Positions 1 through 8,641 of a stretch of DNA of 64,000 bases are shown in pieces. The stretch is from Bacteroidota bacterium (GTDB lineage Bacteria; Bacteroidota; Bacteroidia; Flavobacteriales; Weeksellaceae): contig JAFAFC010000016.1 of assembly GCA_023423715.1 (NCBI GenBank), forward strand, positions 31,066 through 95,065. The letters run 5' to 3'. The position numbers and the translations under genes were made by a program. Positions within the stretch are counted from its first letter, which is position 1, and each line of letters opens with the position of its first letter. Below the pieces are notes generated by a model. It ran no database searches. It worked only from the letters and a program-made list of their open reading frames with translations, and was not told the origin of the DNA.

Positions 1-2
1 CT

Positions 3-2894
3 TTTGCACAGTGGGCGCCTGTTGGTGCTCCGTCGGCGGGAAGACGAGTAGAAGTTACCCCAAAAAAGCATTATTCTTTAGATATTGATCATTTAAGATC
101 CCAGTTAAAAGGTGCTTCAATAATGGGAAAAGGTGCTCATGGAACAGTAATTTCGGTTCCTACTTTGAATGGTGGAATTGAACGCTTTCAGGTGTACAGC
201 CTTCCTGTAATGGATGCTGCTTTAGAAGAAAAATATCAGCTGGGTTCCTATTCTGGAGTTGGAATTGATGATCCAACGAAATCAATACGATTTTCTATTG
301 CTCCGAACGATTTCCAGTCCATGATTATGAAGGATGGAAGTTTTGAGTTTATAGAGCCTCAATCAAAAGATAAAAAAGTATATGCGGTTTTTCCAAAGTC
401 GCCGAAAGGAATTGTAAAAGGACAATCTTTCGAATGTAGAACACATGATTTTATTGGTGAAGGTTCAAAATCAAAACGTATATCAGCTAAAACAACAGCA
501 TTTGATTCTAAAACGGAATCTACTTTTTCTAGCGATCGAAAGTTTCGAAATTACCGTTTAGCGATTTCGGTAAATGGAGAGTACACGGCACTATTTAATG
601 GCGTTGCAGGAGCTTTGGCTCAGATTAACGCAACAATGACGCGTGTTAATGGTGTTTTCGAGAAGGATTTTGCAATTCACATGACGGTTCAAAATTTTCC
701 ACAACTTATTTATACCGATGCTGCAACAGATCCTTATTCTAATTTGACTTCAGGTGGTGATGCTCCTGGCGCATGGAATCTTGAACTTCAACAAACCTTA
801 ACAAACACCATTGGAAATGGAGCCTACGATATTGGGCATTTCTTTGGGCATCGTGGTGGTGGTTTTGCAGGCGATGTTGGAAACGTTTGTCGTAACCCAT
901 CTAGTACAAGCGATGCAACTTCGAAAGGAGCGGGAATAACATCTCCAGCGGTAAATGACCAGCCATTTGGTGACGCTTTTGACCTTGATTTCGTGGCCCA
1001 TGAAATGGGGCATCAATTTGGAGCATGGCATACATTTTCACAAGAGATTCACGAAGGAAGTGTCGCACATATGGAGCCTGGATCAGGTTCAACCATTATG
1101 GGGTATGCTGGAATTACAAATTATAATGTTCAGGCTCATTCGGATCCGTATTTTCATGCAATTAGTATAGAGCAAGTTCAAAATTATGTGAACACGCAAA
1201 ATTGTGAGGTTAGTACGCCGATTGCAAATAATCCACCGCAAATTACAGCTTTGCCAACTAGAACAATTCCTAAAGGGACGGCATTTGCTTTAACAGCTTC
1301 CGCAACGGATGCCGAAAATGATCCTTTAACCTATACTTGGGAACAGTTTGATGCAGCAACCACGCCTGTCACTGATGTTACCGTAAATAATACGAGAGGA
1401 CCAAAATTTAGATCAATTATGGGAACTTCCGCGCCTACACGCTATTTTCCAAAACAAGCTTTGGTTCTGCAAGGGGTTTTAGCGAGTAAGTCAGATTGGG
1501 AAGCAGTTTCCAATGTGGCTAGAGATTTAAATTTTAGAGTGACCGTTCGAGATAATAATCCTAATGTGGCTCAACAGCAAACCAGTTTTGCGAATCAGAA
1601 AATTACGGTTGGATCAGATGGGCCATTTACCGTTGATACAAAAAGTGTTTACAATAACTTTCCAACGTCAATTATTTGGAATGTTGCCAACACAAATAAT
1701 GCTCCGTATAACGTAGCTAATGTGAAAATTGACTATTCAACGGATAATGGAACAACTTGGAATACGGTTCTCGCTTCAACTCCAAATACAGGAAATGCTA
1801 CAGCAAATTTTCCAAATCTTACGACTAATCAAGCTTTGGTTATTCGAGTATCTGCTTTAGATAATGTGTTCTATGCGGTTTCTCCTGCTACGACAAAAAC
1901 AATGCAAGTATGTGATGGTTCTGCACCAAAAGAATTATCTGAAAGTAATTTAACAGGTACTTCAGCTATGGTTTCTTGGGGGCAAATTCAAAATGCAACG
2001 TATACCTTAAATTATAGAAAATCGGGAAATTCAACTTGGACTGTTGTTCCAAATCTAGCAACTCCTTTTTATACTTTAACAGGTTTAGAAGAAGGAATTT
2101 TGTATGAATATCAAGTAAATGCAGTATGTGGTGGTACACCAGGTGCATTCTCACCTACAAAACAGTTCAGAACTTTAGGATTAACATATTGTACAATATC
2201 AAGTGCAAGCTCTGACAGTGAGTACATTTCGCAAGTTGTTGTAACACCTGAAGATGGATTAAACGTTATGACGAATAATTCTGGTGCTTCTAGGTATACC
2301 GATTTTTCAAACGATGTTTCCAAAGAAATTAAATTAGTAAAAGGTTCTAAATTAAATACCATTTCGGTTTCAAAAGCATGGCCAACGGCTTCGTATCGTG
2401 ATGCAATCAGTGTTTGGATCGATTTTAATCGTGATGGTGTTTTTGATGCAAGTGAAAAAATAATGAGTACGGCACCAAATGCATTATCGCCAGAGAAAGT
2501 TACTTTTGCTGTTCCAGCGAATGCATATTCAGATGGAAAGGCAACGAAAATGCGTGTTGTTATGCGTTATCAAGCAAATCATACAGATCCTTGCGCTAGT
2601 TTTGATGACGGTGAGGTAGAAGATTATAGTGTTTGGATAACCAATAATTTGAGTGTTGATGATACGGTAGTGGAGAAAGGTATTCGAGTTTATCCTAATC
2701 CAGCGACAGATATCCTGAATATTGCTGGGTTAAAAGATGAAGTGAACTATCAAATCTATAGCATGTCTGGTCAATTAGTCTTGAAAGGGGCAACTTCCAA
2801 AGAAATTAAAATTAACCAACTAGAAAGCGGAGTTTATGTTTTGATTGTTGAAAAAGATCAAAATAAAATTCGAACCAAGTTTATCAAAAAATAA
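3..2894 (+). CDS. T9SS-secreted reprolysin-like zinc metallopeptidase (5' end outside window)
   Basis: Secreted zinc endopeptidase. The zinc site HEMGHQFGAWH (HExxHxxGxxH type) lies at 999-1031, about residue 333 of the visible part. It is followed by a region with an Ig/fibronectin type III-like fold (about 1900-2180), a GEVED domain ending in GEVEDYSVWI near 2610-2640, and a C-terminal T9SS type A sorting domain starting VYPNPATD and ending FIKK. The reading frame stays open to the left edge. The first visible residues, FAQ followed by WAPVG, look like the end of a signal peptide, so the true start lies only a short way upstream; the ATG at 123 is internal. Family knowledge says such proteins cross the outer membrane by T9SS and lose the sorting domain. 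Substrate is unknown. Confidence 0.9.
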   Translation, partial: FAQWAPVGAPSAGRRVEVTPKKHYSLDIDHLRSQLKGASIMGKGAHGTVISVPTLNGGIERFQVYSLPVMDAALEEKYQLGSYSGVGIDDPTKSIRFSIAPNDFQSMIMKDGSFEFIEPQSKDKKVYAVFPKSPKGIVKGQSFECRTHDFIGEGSKSKRISAKTTAFDSKTESTFSSDRKFRNYRLAISVNGEYTALFNGVAGALAQINATMTRVNGVFEKDFAIHMTVQNFPQLIYTDAATDPYSNLTSGGDAPGAWNLELQQTLTNTIGNGAYDIGHFFGHRGGGFAGDVGNVCRNPSSTSDATSKGAGITSPAVNDQPFGDAFDLDFVAHEMGHQFGAWHTFSQEIHEGSVAHMEPGSGSTIMGYAGITNYNVQAHSDPYFHAISIEQVQNYVNTQNCEVSTPIANNPPQITALPTRTIPKGTAFALTASATDAENDPLTYTWEQFDAATTPVTDVTVNNTRGPKFRSIMGTSAPTRYFPKQALVLQGVLASKSDWEAVSNVARDLNFRVTVRDNNPNVAQQQTSFANQKITVGSDGPFTVDTKSVYNNFPTSIIWNVANTNNAPYNVANVKIDYSTDNGTTWNTVLASTPNTGNATANFPNLTTNQALVIRVSALDNVFYAVSPATTKTMQVCDGSAPKELSESNLTGTSAMVSWGQIQNATYTLNYRKSGNSTWTVVPNLATPFYTLTGLEEGILYEYQVNAVCGGTPGAFSPTKQFRTLGLTYCTISSASSDSEYISQVVVTPEDGLNVMTNNSGASRYTDFSNDVSKEIKLVKGSKLNTISVSKAWPTASYRDAISVWIDFNRDGVFDASEKIMSTAPNALSPEKVTFAVPANAYSDGKATKMRVVMRYQANHTDPCASFDDGEVEDYSVWITNNLSVDDTVVEKGIRVYPNPATDILNIAGLKDEVNYQIYSMSGQLVLKGATSKEIKINQLESGVYVLIVEKDQNKIRTKFIKK

Positions 2895-2903
2895 AAAAAT
2901 GAG

Positions 2904-2934
2904 AAAAGAGCTTCTGTTGAATGCTCTTTTTTCT
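2904..2934 (+). terminator. Rho-independent terminator after the metallopeptidase
   Basis: An 8-bp stem AAAAGAGC / GCTCTTTT with an 11-base loop is followed by a T-rich tract. It lies 9 bases after the metallopeptidase stop codon. Confidence 0.75.
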
Positions 2935-2962
2935 TTGGTGTTCCTCATTTTTTAATAATGCG

Positions 2963-2970
2963 TATCTTTG
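2963..2970 (+). promoter_or_regulatory. Bacteroidetes -7 element for the thioredoxin-like gene
   Basis: TATCTTTG matches the TAnnTTTG consensus of Bacteroidetes primary sigma factor promoters. It ends 18 bases before the ATG at 2989. This argues against an upstream TTG start at 2968, which would lie inside the promoter. I do not see a well-spaced -33 TTG. Confidence 0.6.
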
Positions 2971-2988
2971 CAGCTTAATTTTTCAAAC

Positions 2989-4170
2989 ATGAAATTGAAG
3001 TCCATCCTTTTAGTACTTTTTCTTGGTTTTACAAGTGTTTTGTATTCTCAAGAAAGTATTCAATTTGAAGATAAAACATTTAGTGAGATTTTAGCGAAAG
3101 CCAAAAAAGAGAAGAAAATCATCTTTATGGATGCTTTTGCAGCTTGGTGTGGACCATGTAAAATGATGGAAAAAAATGTTTTTCCGAAAGAAAGTGTCCG
3201 CAATTTTTACAATGAAACCTTTATCAACGCTCGATTTGATATGGAAAAAGGTGAAGGTCGTGAGATTGCAAAGAAGTATCAAGTTTTCTCCTATCCAACA
3301 TTTTTGTTTTTAAATGGTGACGGAGAAGTGGTGCATAAATCTTTAGGATACCAGGAAGAAGCAGAGTTTTTGCAAGTTGGCAAAAATGTAATTGCGAACG
3401 CCAAAGGTGGTTTAACAATGCGTCAACGTTTTGAAAAAGGAGAATCTGATCCTGCATTTTTGTTTGATTTATTTGTGCAGAATTATCAAAACGACCCTGC
3501 TTTTGCAAAGCAAGTTTCAGAAAGATATTTTCAAAGAAAAAAAGAACCTGCTTTCACGCAACAAGAGTTAATGATGTTAATCTATTTTTTGAGAACATCA
3601 GAAGATCTAAATTATCGCGTTTTTGTTAATGCTAAAAAAGAAATTTTAAAATTTGTTTCGGAGCAAGAATATCAGCAAATGGATGTTAATTACAAGCTAA
3701 ATGCACTATTGAACAAAAATTTTGATGATAAAGCCAACCAATTTCATGAAGATAAATTTCTTCAAGAAGCGTATAAAGTGGTAGCGAAAGAAGATGCAGA
3801 TAATTTTGCAGATCGTTTCAAAGTTAAATTTTATTCAAGAACAGGGAATTTTGCCGAATTCTCGAAAGTAGCTTCAAAATTGTACAAAGATGGCGAGGGT
3901 TTTGATGCGAATGAACTTTATTTAGCAGCCTATCAATACAGTCAAAATTCTAAAGATAAAGATCAACTTAAACAAGCTTTGACATGGGCGGAAAAGGTTG
4001 TTATGAAAGGTCCGAATACAGATGCTCTTCTTTTAGTTGCTAAACTGTATTATCAAAATGGCAAAAAAGAGGAAGCAAAAATGTATGCTGATCAGTTAGT
4101 AACTATTTTAAAGCAAAACAACTTAAGTACAGCAGAAGTTGATCAATTAATAAAAGACATTAATAAATGA
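2989..4170 (+). CDS. Exported thioredoxin-fold protein with C-terminal helical region
   Basis: Predicted periplasmic thiol-disulfide protein of 393 residues. A signal peptide (MKLKSILLVL...LYSQ) precedes a thioredoxin-7-like domain with WCGPC at residues 53-57 and a cis-proline context SYPTF around residue 103. About 250 residues follow, lysine-rich and helical, with TPR-like character near the end (for example ALTWAEKVV and LLLVAKLYYQNGKKEEA). ATG 2989 is chosen because the promoter TATCTTTG ends at 2970 and the signal peptide begins there. The next gene overlaps by ATGA, so the two are co-transcribed. The redox partner is unknown; the family includes proteins that reduce or isomerise envelope proteins. 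Confidence 0.85.
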   Translation: MKLKSILLVLFLGFTSVLYSQESIQFEDKTFSEILAKAKKEKKIIFMDAFAAWCGPCKMMEKNVFPKESVRNFYNETFINARFDMEKGEGREIAKKYQVFSYPTFLFLNGDGEVVHKSLGYQEEAEFLQVGKNVIANAKGGLTMRQRFEKGESDPAFLFDLFVQNYQNDPAFAKQVSERYFQRKKEPAFTQQELMMLIYFLRTSEDLNYRVFVNAKKEILKFVSEQEYQQMDVNYKLNALLNKNFDDKANQFHEDKFLQEAYKVVAKEDADNFADRFKVKFYSRTGNFAEFSKVASKLYKDGEGFDANELYLAAYQYSQNSKDKDQLKQALTWAEKVVMKGPNTDALLLVAKLYYQNGKKEEAKMYADQLVTILKQNNLSTAEVDQLIKDINK

Positions 4171-4814
4171 TAAAAAAAATCGTTTTGGGATGCTTGGCTT
4201 TGGCTTCGGTTTCCGTATTAGCACAAGAACAAGAAATTTCAAAAGAAAATTATGAAACTCATATAAAAGGAAATGTTCTTTTTGCACCTGTTTTAGTATT
4301 TAACGGCGCTGTTGAAAAGCAAATTTCACCAAAAATGACTCTACAAGGGGAAGTTTTTGTATCACCTTGGAAATCTTTTGCCAATCGTTATGCACAAATT
4401 TATATGGTAGGTCTTGATGCTCGATATTATTTTTCGCAGGCATTTGAAAAATTTTATGTTGGAGCTAATGTTTCAGTCGCTGCCTTCCAACTACAAAAAT
4501 GGAACTATAATAGTAATAGTTATTATGTTTTCAAAAATGGTGAGACAAGTCCGTATTTAAATAAAAATTTGTATCAAAGAGGAATGACTGTTATAGTAGG
4601 AGTTGTTGGTGGGTATCAGTTCAAGCTTAATGATAAAATGAATCTAGATTTGTATTTAGGCATAGGTTCTTCACAAGGTTTCTATAAAGGTTATGACAAA
4701 CTTTCAGGGGATCGATATGATAATGTTGGAGAAACCAAAAATAGAGAGTGGAATCGTAGCGGTGAAATCCTACCTTACAAAGGTGGATTAATGCTAACTT
4801 ACAAACTAAACTAA
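4167..4814 (+). CDS. DUF3575-like outer membrane beta-barrel protein
   Basis: Protein of 215 residues with a signal peptide ending VLAQ. Alternating aromatic strands (YAQIYMVGLDARYYF, FYVGANVSVAAF, MNLDLYLGIGSS) and a C-terminal strand ending in YKLN are typical of small outer membrane barrels. The KGNVLFAPVL opening resembles DUF3575 proteins. It overlaps the thioredoxin-like gene by four bases (ATGA), which implies translational coupling and suggests a linked envelope role. Function is not known for this family. Confidence 0.7.
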   Translation: MIKKIVLGCLALASVSVLAQEQEISKENYETHIKGNVLFAPVLVFNGAVEKQISPKMTLQGEVFVSPWKSFANRYAQIYMVGLDARYYFSQAFEKFYVGANVSVAAFQLQKWNYNSNSYYVFKNGETSPYLNKNLYQRGMTVIVGVVGGYQFKLNDKMNLDLYLGIGSSQGFYKGYDKLSGDRYDNVGETKNREWNRSGEILPYKGGLMLTYKLN

Positions 4815-4825
4815 TTCATTAGAAC

Positions 4826-5029
4826 ATGAAACTTTTCGGAACAAAACATATTATCCTTTGTGTTATCACCTTTGCCATTTTATTTGCCATGAATTACTTG
4901 GGGAATGACCTTCCTGATAAATTGGAAAGAGCCTTATTGACAGCGGTTGCAGGTGTTGTAGGATTAAGTATCGGTATATTTATTTTATACAAAGCCAAGG
5001 ACGATAAGCCGCACGACAATTTCGATTAG
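4826..5029 (+). CDS. Small two-TM membrane protein
   Basis: A 67-residue hydrophobic protein with two predicted membrane segments (about residues 8-24 and 37-56) and an acidic, hydrophilic tail (KAKDDKPHDNFD). It follows the DUF3575 gene by 11 bases and is probably the last gene of that operon. Its last four bases overlap the end of the convergent muramidase gene. I do not recognise a family. The clean start and co-directional spacing support it as real. Confidence 0.6.
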   Translation: MKLFGTKHIILCVITFAILFAMNYLGNDLPDKLERALLTAVAGVVGLSIGIFILYKAKDDKPHDNFD

Positions 5030-6219
5030 TCAGGATAAATTCTATACTTAGAACGAATTTTTTCAAAATCAGATAGTCCTTTCTGCCAACTTGCACGGAT
5101 TTCGGCTTCTGTTTTTCCTGCAATGATTTGTTTTCTCAATTCATCGGTTCCAGCTAATTTATCGAAGAAAAGGTTTTTCAAGAAAAAGTCTTGCTTTGGA
5201 TTTTTGTAGCTTTGATACGATTTTAATAACCAATTAAGGTTCAAAGAACGTAAGTCTGTTCCCTGCTGAGCAAGATTCTCTCCATAACATAGTTTTCCAT
5301 TCAAGAAAGGATCTTTTGCACCATAATTCGGTTTTGGAGTGAATTGATACGGCATATTTTTCGTCCACGGGCTTCCGTAAATTTGAAATGGCAAATCCGT
5401 TCCTCGCCCTACAGAAACTTGAGTTCCTTCAAAAAAACATAAAGATGGGTACAAGTTTATTGAAACATCATTTGGTAAGTTTGGTGAAGGACGATCCAAA
5501 ATTGGATAACGATTCTTTTTATGGTATCCTTGCATCGGAACTACTGTATAATTCGCTTTAACGTTATTTTTTAGCCAATTTTCACCATTCACCATCGAAC
5601 CGTATTCACCAATAGTTAATCCGTAAACGACAGGAACAGGATGCATTCCAACAAAACTCGTCCAAGCAGATTTCAAAATTGGTCCGTCAATATATCCATC
5701 GTGCGGATTCGGTCGATCCAACACAATTACTTGCTTGTTATTCTCAGCTGCGGCTTCCATAACATAGGCTAAAGTCGAAATATAGGTATAAAAACGAACG
5801 CCAACATCTTGAATATCAAATAGAATAATATCAATTCCAGCCAATTGCTCGGCAGAAGGTTTCTTATTATTTCCATATAATGAAACAATAGGTAAACCCG
5901 TTTTCGCATCAACACCACTTTTTACATGTTCGCCCGCATCTGCATTACCTCTAAATCCATGTTCAGGGGCAAAAATACTTTTGATTTTAACCTGATTCTT
6001 CACAAGGAAATCCACCAAATGTTTTTTGTCACTCATCAAACCAGTTTGATTGGTAACGACACTAATGGTTTTATTTTTCAACATTGGAAGATACAATTCA
6101 GGACGATCAGCACCTGTTTTATAACAAACATCAGAATTTGTTTGAGCTTGAACACGAATGCTTCCCAAAAAAATTAGGGATATAAAAAGTAAATTGATAA
6201 ATTTGAAGCGTAAAGTCAT
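5026..6219 (-). CDS. namZ: DUF1343 / NamZ-type exo-beta-N-acetylmuramidase (GH171)
   Basis: Exported enzyme of 397 residues, family DUF1343, whose characterised members (NamZ) release N-acetylmuramic acid from the non-reducing end of peptidoglycan fragments. A signal peptide ends VQAQ. The conserved APEHGFRG motif places the EHG triplet at residues 86-88; further family blocks are DIQDVGVRFYTY, LDRPNP and RPSPNLPN. Length fits the family. It is divergent from the permease with only 4 bases between the start codons and has its own TATCTTTG promoter inside the permease coding region. The likely role is peptidoglycan recycling or scavenging in the periplasm. Confidence 0.85.
   Translation of the reverse strand: MTLRFKFINLLFISLIFLGSIRVQAQTNSDVCYKTGADRPELYLPMLKNKTISVVTNQTGLMSDKKHLVDFLVKNQVKIKSIFAPEHGFRGNADAGEHVKSGVDAKTGLPIVSLYGNNKKPSAEQLAGIDIILFDIQDVGVRFYTYISTLAYVMEAAAENNKQVIVLDRPNPHDGYIDGPILKSAWTSFVGMHPVPVVYGLTIGEYGSMVNGENWLKNNVKANYTVVPMQGYHKKNRYPILDRPSPNLPNDVSINLYPSLCFFEGTQVSVGRGTDLPFQIYGSPWTKNMPYQFTPKPNYGAKDPFLNGKLCYGENLAQQGTDLRSLNLNWLLKSYQSYKNPKQDFFLKNLFFDKLAGTDELRKQIIAGKTEAEIRASWQKGLSDFEKIRSKYRIYPD
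6198..6205 (+). promoter_or_regulatory. -7 element for the permease, inside the muramidase gene
   Basis: TAAATTTG matches TAnnTTTG and ends 18 bases before the TTG start at 6224. It lies within the signal-peptide codons of the divergent gene. There is no convincing -33 TTG. Confidence 0.45.
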
Positions 6220-6223
6220 TGAT

Positions 6224-7453
6224 TTGAAATTTCCTATCTATTTTTCACGAAAAATCGCTACAGCCAAAGATACTAAAAATAACCTTTCACGGGTGATTGT
6301 CTTCATTGGTAGGCTGTCTGTTGCTTTAGGCATCATCGTTTCCTTAATTACGGTTTCCACAGGACTTGGTTCTAAGAAAGCAATTAAAAGCAGTTTGTCG
6401 GATTTTAGTGGTGAGATTACCATCAAGTCAAATCGTTCCAATTCTTCCTATAACTCGACTGTTTTAGAGCAAAATGGTTTGAAGTTAGATCAAATTATAA
6501 ACCTTCCTCAAGTTCGTAATGTTCAAAGTTTTGTCAATACCAATGGGATATTAAGAACGGAAGATAACTTTGCCGGCATTATTTTTAAAGGTGTTGGAAC
6601 TGATTTTCAGCGCGATAATTTCAAGAAATTTCTTGTTTCAGGCGATGTTCCCAAATTTTCGGATAAAGAAATAACCAATGATGTTTTGGTTTCTCAAAAG
6701 ATTGCAAGCGACCTTCATAAAAAATTGAATGATAGTGTTGTGGCTATTTTTTCAAAGGAGAATGAAAAACCGGTGTATCGAAAGTTTAAAATTGCTGGGA
6801 TTTATAAAACCGACATTAAGATGTTGGATGATTTATATGTGATTGGTGGAATAAAACATTCGCGTCGTATTCAAGGTTTTGACGATAATCAAGTTGGTGG
6901 ATTGGAAGTTTATTTAAAGGATGTTGAAGATATTGATTCTGCGTTTCCGCAAATTGAAAACCTGATTGGTTATAAGAATTATGCCGAAAAAATTACGGAC
7001 CGTTTTCCGCAAATCGTCGACTGGATCAATCTTTTTGATACGAATATTGGGTTAATCATTGCCATTATGTTGCTTGTGGTGGTGATTAATATTATCATGG
7101 TTTTATTAATTCTCATCATTGAAAGAACGAATTCTATTGGACTTTTGAAAACGATGGGCGCAACCAACCAGCAAATTCGAGCTATTTTCATCAACTATAC
7201 CGTTATTATTATGATTCCAGGGCTGATTGCTGGCAATGTAATCGGAATTGGATTGTTACTTATTCAACAGTTTTTTGGTGTTATTAGCTTAAATCCAGAG
7301 AATTATTACGTAAGCAAAGTTCCTGTGGATCTTAATCCTGTTTATATCATTGGAATTTCAGCAGGAATATTATTGGTTTCAGCAATTTCGTTGATTTTAC
7401 CAAGTTATTTAATCAGCAAGATTTCCCCTGTGAAATCCATTAAATACAGTTAA
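6224..7453 (+). CDS. FtsX/LolE-like ABC transporter permease
   Basis: Inner membrane permease of about 409 residues with the MacB/FtsX layout: one N-terminal membrane helix (VIVFIGRLSVALGIIV), a large periplasmic domain, and three C-terminal helices (near residues 270, 325 and 375). The block containing ERTNSIGLLKTMGATNQQI is the cytoplasmic coupling loop. Family members extract lipoproteins or substrates with an ATPase partner; no ATPase gene is adjacent. I chose TTG 6224 because homologues begin near LKFPIYFSRKIA and a TAnnTTTG box ends at 6205. An ATG at 6158 would add 22 residues that are only the antisense of the muramidase signal peptide. Confidence 0.8.
   Translation: MKFPIYFSRKIATAKDTKNNLSRVIVFIGRLSVALGIIVSLITVSTGLGSKKAIKSSLSDFSGEITIKSNRSNSSYNSTVLEQNGLKLDQIINLPQVRNVQSFVNTNGILRTEDNFAGIIFKGVGTDFQRDNFKKFLVSGDVPKFSDKEITNDVLVSQKIASDLHKKLNDSVVAIFSKENEKPVYRKFKIAGIYKTDIKMLDDLYVIGGIKHSRRIQGFDDNQVGGLEVYLKDVEDIDSAFPQIENLIGYKNYAEKITDRFPQIVDWINLFDTNIGLIIAIMLLVVVINIIMVLLILIIERTNSIGLLKTMGATNQQIRAIFINYTVIIMIPGLIAGNVIGIGLLLIQQFFGVISLNPENYYVSKVPVDLNPVYIIGISAGILLVSAISLILPSYLISKISPVKSIKYS
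6265..6272 (-). promoter_or_regulatory. -7 element for the muramidase, inside the permease gene
   Basis: The minus strand reads TATCTTTG. A transcript would start near 6261 and have a leader of about 40 bases to the ATG at 6219. It lies in permease codons about 14-17. Confidence 0.5.
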
Positions 7454-7559
7454 AATTTCTTATTATTTTTTGATTTATAGTGATGTAATTTAGAATTTGA
7501 TTAGAATTCTGAAATGCACTCTAATACCCGTCTAAAATAGGTTTTTCGACTTAAAGCCG

Positions 7560-7567
7560 TATCTTTG
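7560..7567 (+). promoter_or_regulatory. -7 element for the cysteine synthase gene
   Basis: TATCTTTG ends 19 bases before the ATG at 7587, within an AT-rich 133-base intergenic region. A TTTTTCG stretch sits near the -33 position but lacks a proper TTG. Confidence 0.55.
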
Positions 7568-7586
7568 TGATCCTTAAAATTAGAGA

Positions 7587-8570
7587 ATGAAGTTTGCAAA
7601 TAACATCCTTGAAACTATTGGGAATACCCCATTAGTAAAGCTTAATAAAGTTTTAGGTAAAGATTTTCCAGCTTTGGTTTTGGCGAAAGTTGAAACCTTT
7701 AATCCTGGAAATTCTGTGAAAGACCGTATGGCTTTAAAAATGATTGAAGATGCAGAAAAAGACGGCCGTCTAAAACCTGGTGGAACCATTATTGAAGGGA
7801 CTTCTGGAAATACAGGAATGGGACTTGCTCTAGCTGCCATTGTAAAAGGGTATAAGTGTATTTTCGTTACCAATTCGAAACAATCGAAAGAAAAATGCGA
7901 TATTCTTCGTGCTGTTGGAGCCGAAGTTATTGTTTGTCCAACCGATGTAAAACCGACCGATCCTCGTTCGTATTATTCGGTTTCTAAGCGTTTGGCAACG
8001 GAGACAGAAAACGGTTGGTACGTAAATCAATACGATAATTTGTCTAATAGAACAGCGCATTATGAACAAACAGCACCGGAAATTTGGGAACAAACCGAAG
8101 GGAAGTTAACGCATTTTGTTGCTGGAGCTGGAACTGGAGGTACCATTACGGGTTGCGGTATGTTTTTCAAAGAGAAAAATCAAGATATTAAAGTTATCGG
8201 AGTGGATACTTATGGTTCAATTCTTCAAGAGTACCATGAAACGGGAGAAATCCATTACGATCATGCGTATTCATACATTACAGAAGGAATTGGTGAAGAT
8301 ATTATTCCGGAGAATTACGATATGAAGGTGATTGATCATTTTGAAAAAGTAACTGATAAAGATGGAGCAATCTATGCTCGTAAACTGGCTTTAGAAGAAG
8401 GAATTTTCTGTGGTTATTCCGCTGGAAGTGCTATAGCTTCGTTGGTTCAGATGAAAGATCAGTTTACAAAAGATGATGTGATTGTTGTTTTATTGCACGA
8501 TCACGGAAGTCGTTACGTAGCGAAGATTTACAATGACGAATGGATGCGTGAGCAAGGTTGGTTAGATTAA
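7587..8570 (+). CDS. PLP-dependent cysteine synthase / cystathionine beta-synthase-like protein
   Basis: Fold-type II PLP enzyme of 327 residues. The PLP lysine is K45 in NSVKDRM. The phosphate and substrate loop TSGNTG is at residues 72-77, GTGGTITG forms the PLP phosphate cradle, and CGYSAGSA holds the late conserved serine. The sequence resembles the catalytic core of cystathionine beta-synthase (KPGGTIIEGTSGNTG, LAHYD-like TAHYEQTA) more than E. coli CysK, but it has no heme or CBS regulatory domains. Probable reaction: formation of cysteine or cystathionine from an activated serine. It stands alone between a TATCTTTG promoter and a strong terminator. Exact substrate cannot be read from sequence. 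Confidence 0.88.
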   Translation: MKFANNILETIGNTPLVKLNKVLGKDFPALVLAKVETFNPGNSVKDRMALKMIEDAEKDGRLKPGGTIIEGTSGNTGMGLALAAIVKGYKCIFVTNSKQSKEKCDILRAVGAEVIVCPTDVKPTDPRSYYSVSKRLATETENGWYVNQYDNLSNRTAHYEQTAPEIWEQTEGKLTHFVAGAGTGGTITGCGMFFKEKNQDIKVIGVDTYGSILQEYHETGEIHYDHAYSYITEGIGEDIIPENYDMKVIDHFEKVTDKDGAIYARKLALEEGIFCGYSAGSAIASLVQMKDQFTKDDVIVVLLHDHGSRYVAKIYNDEWMREQGWLD

Positions 8571-8590
8571 GACCGATCGAGATAAAATAG

Positions 8591-8619
8591 AAAAAGATGG
8601 ACTTTTGTCCATCTTTTTT
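8591..8619. terminator. Bidirectional terminator between convergent genes
   Basis: AAAAAGATGGAC / GTCCATCTTTTTT with a TTTT loop is a perfect 12-bp stem. It has a T run on the right for the cysteine synthase and an A run on the left, so it also serves the minus-strand OmpA-type gene. Confidence 0.85.
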
Positions 8620-8641
8620 GTTTTGTAAGGATACGAGTTTG

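Noticed and set aside
6158..6223. ATG 6158 as the permease start
   Set aside because: The extra 22 residues are only the antisense of the muramidase signal peptide; homologues start near LKFPIYF and a -7 box lies between.
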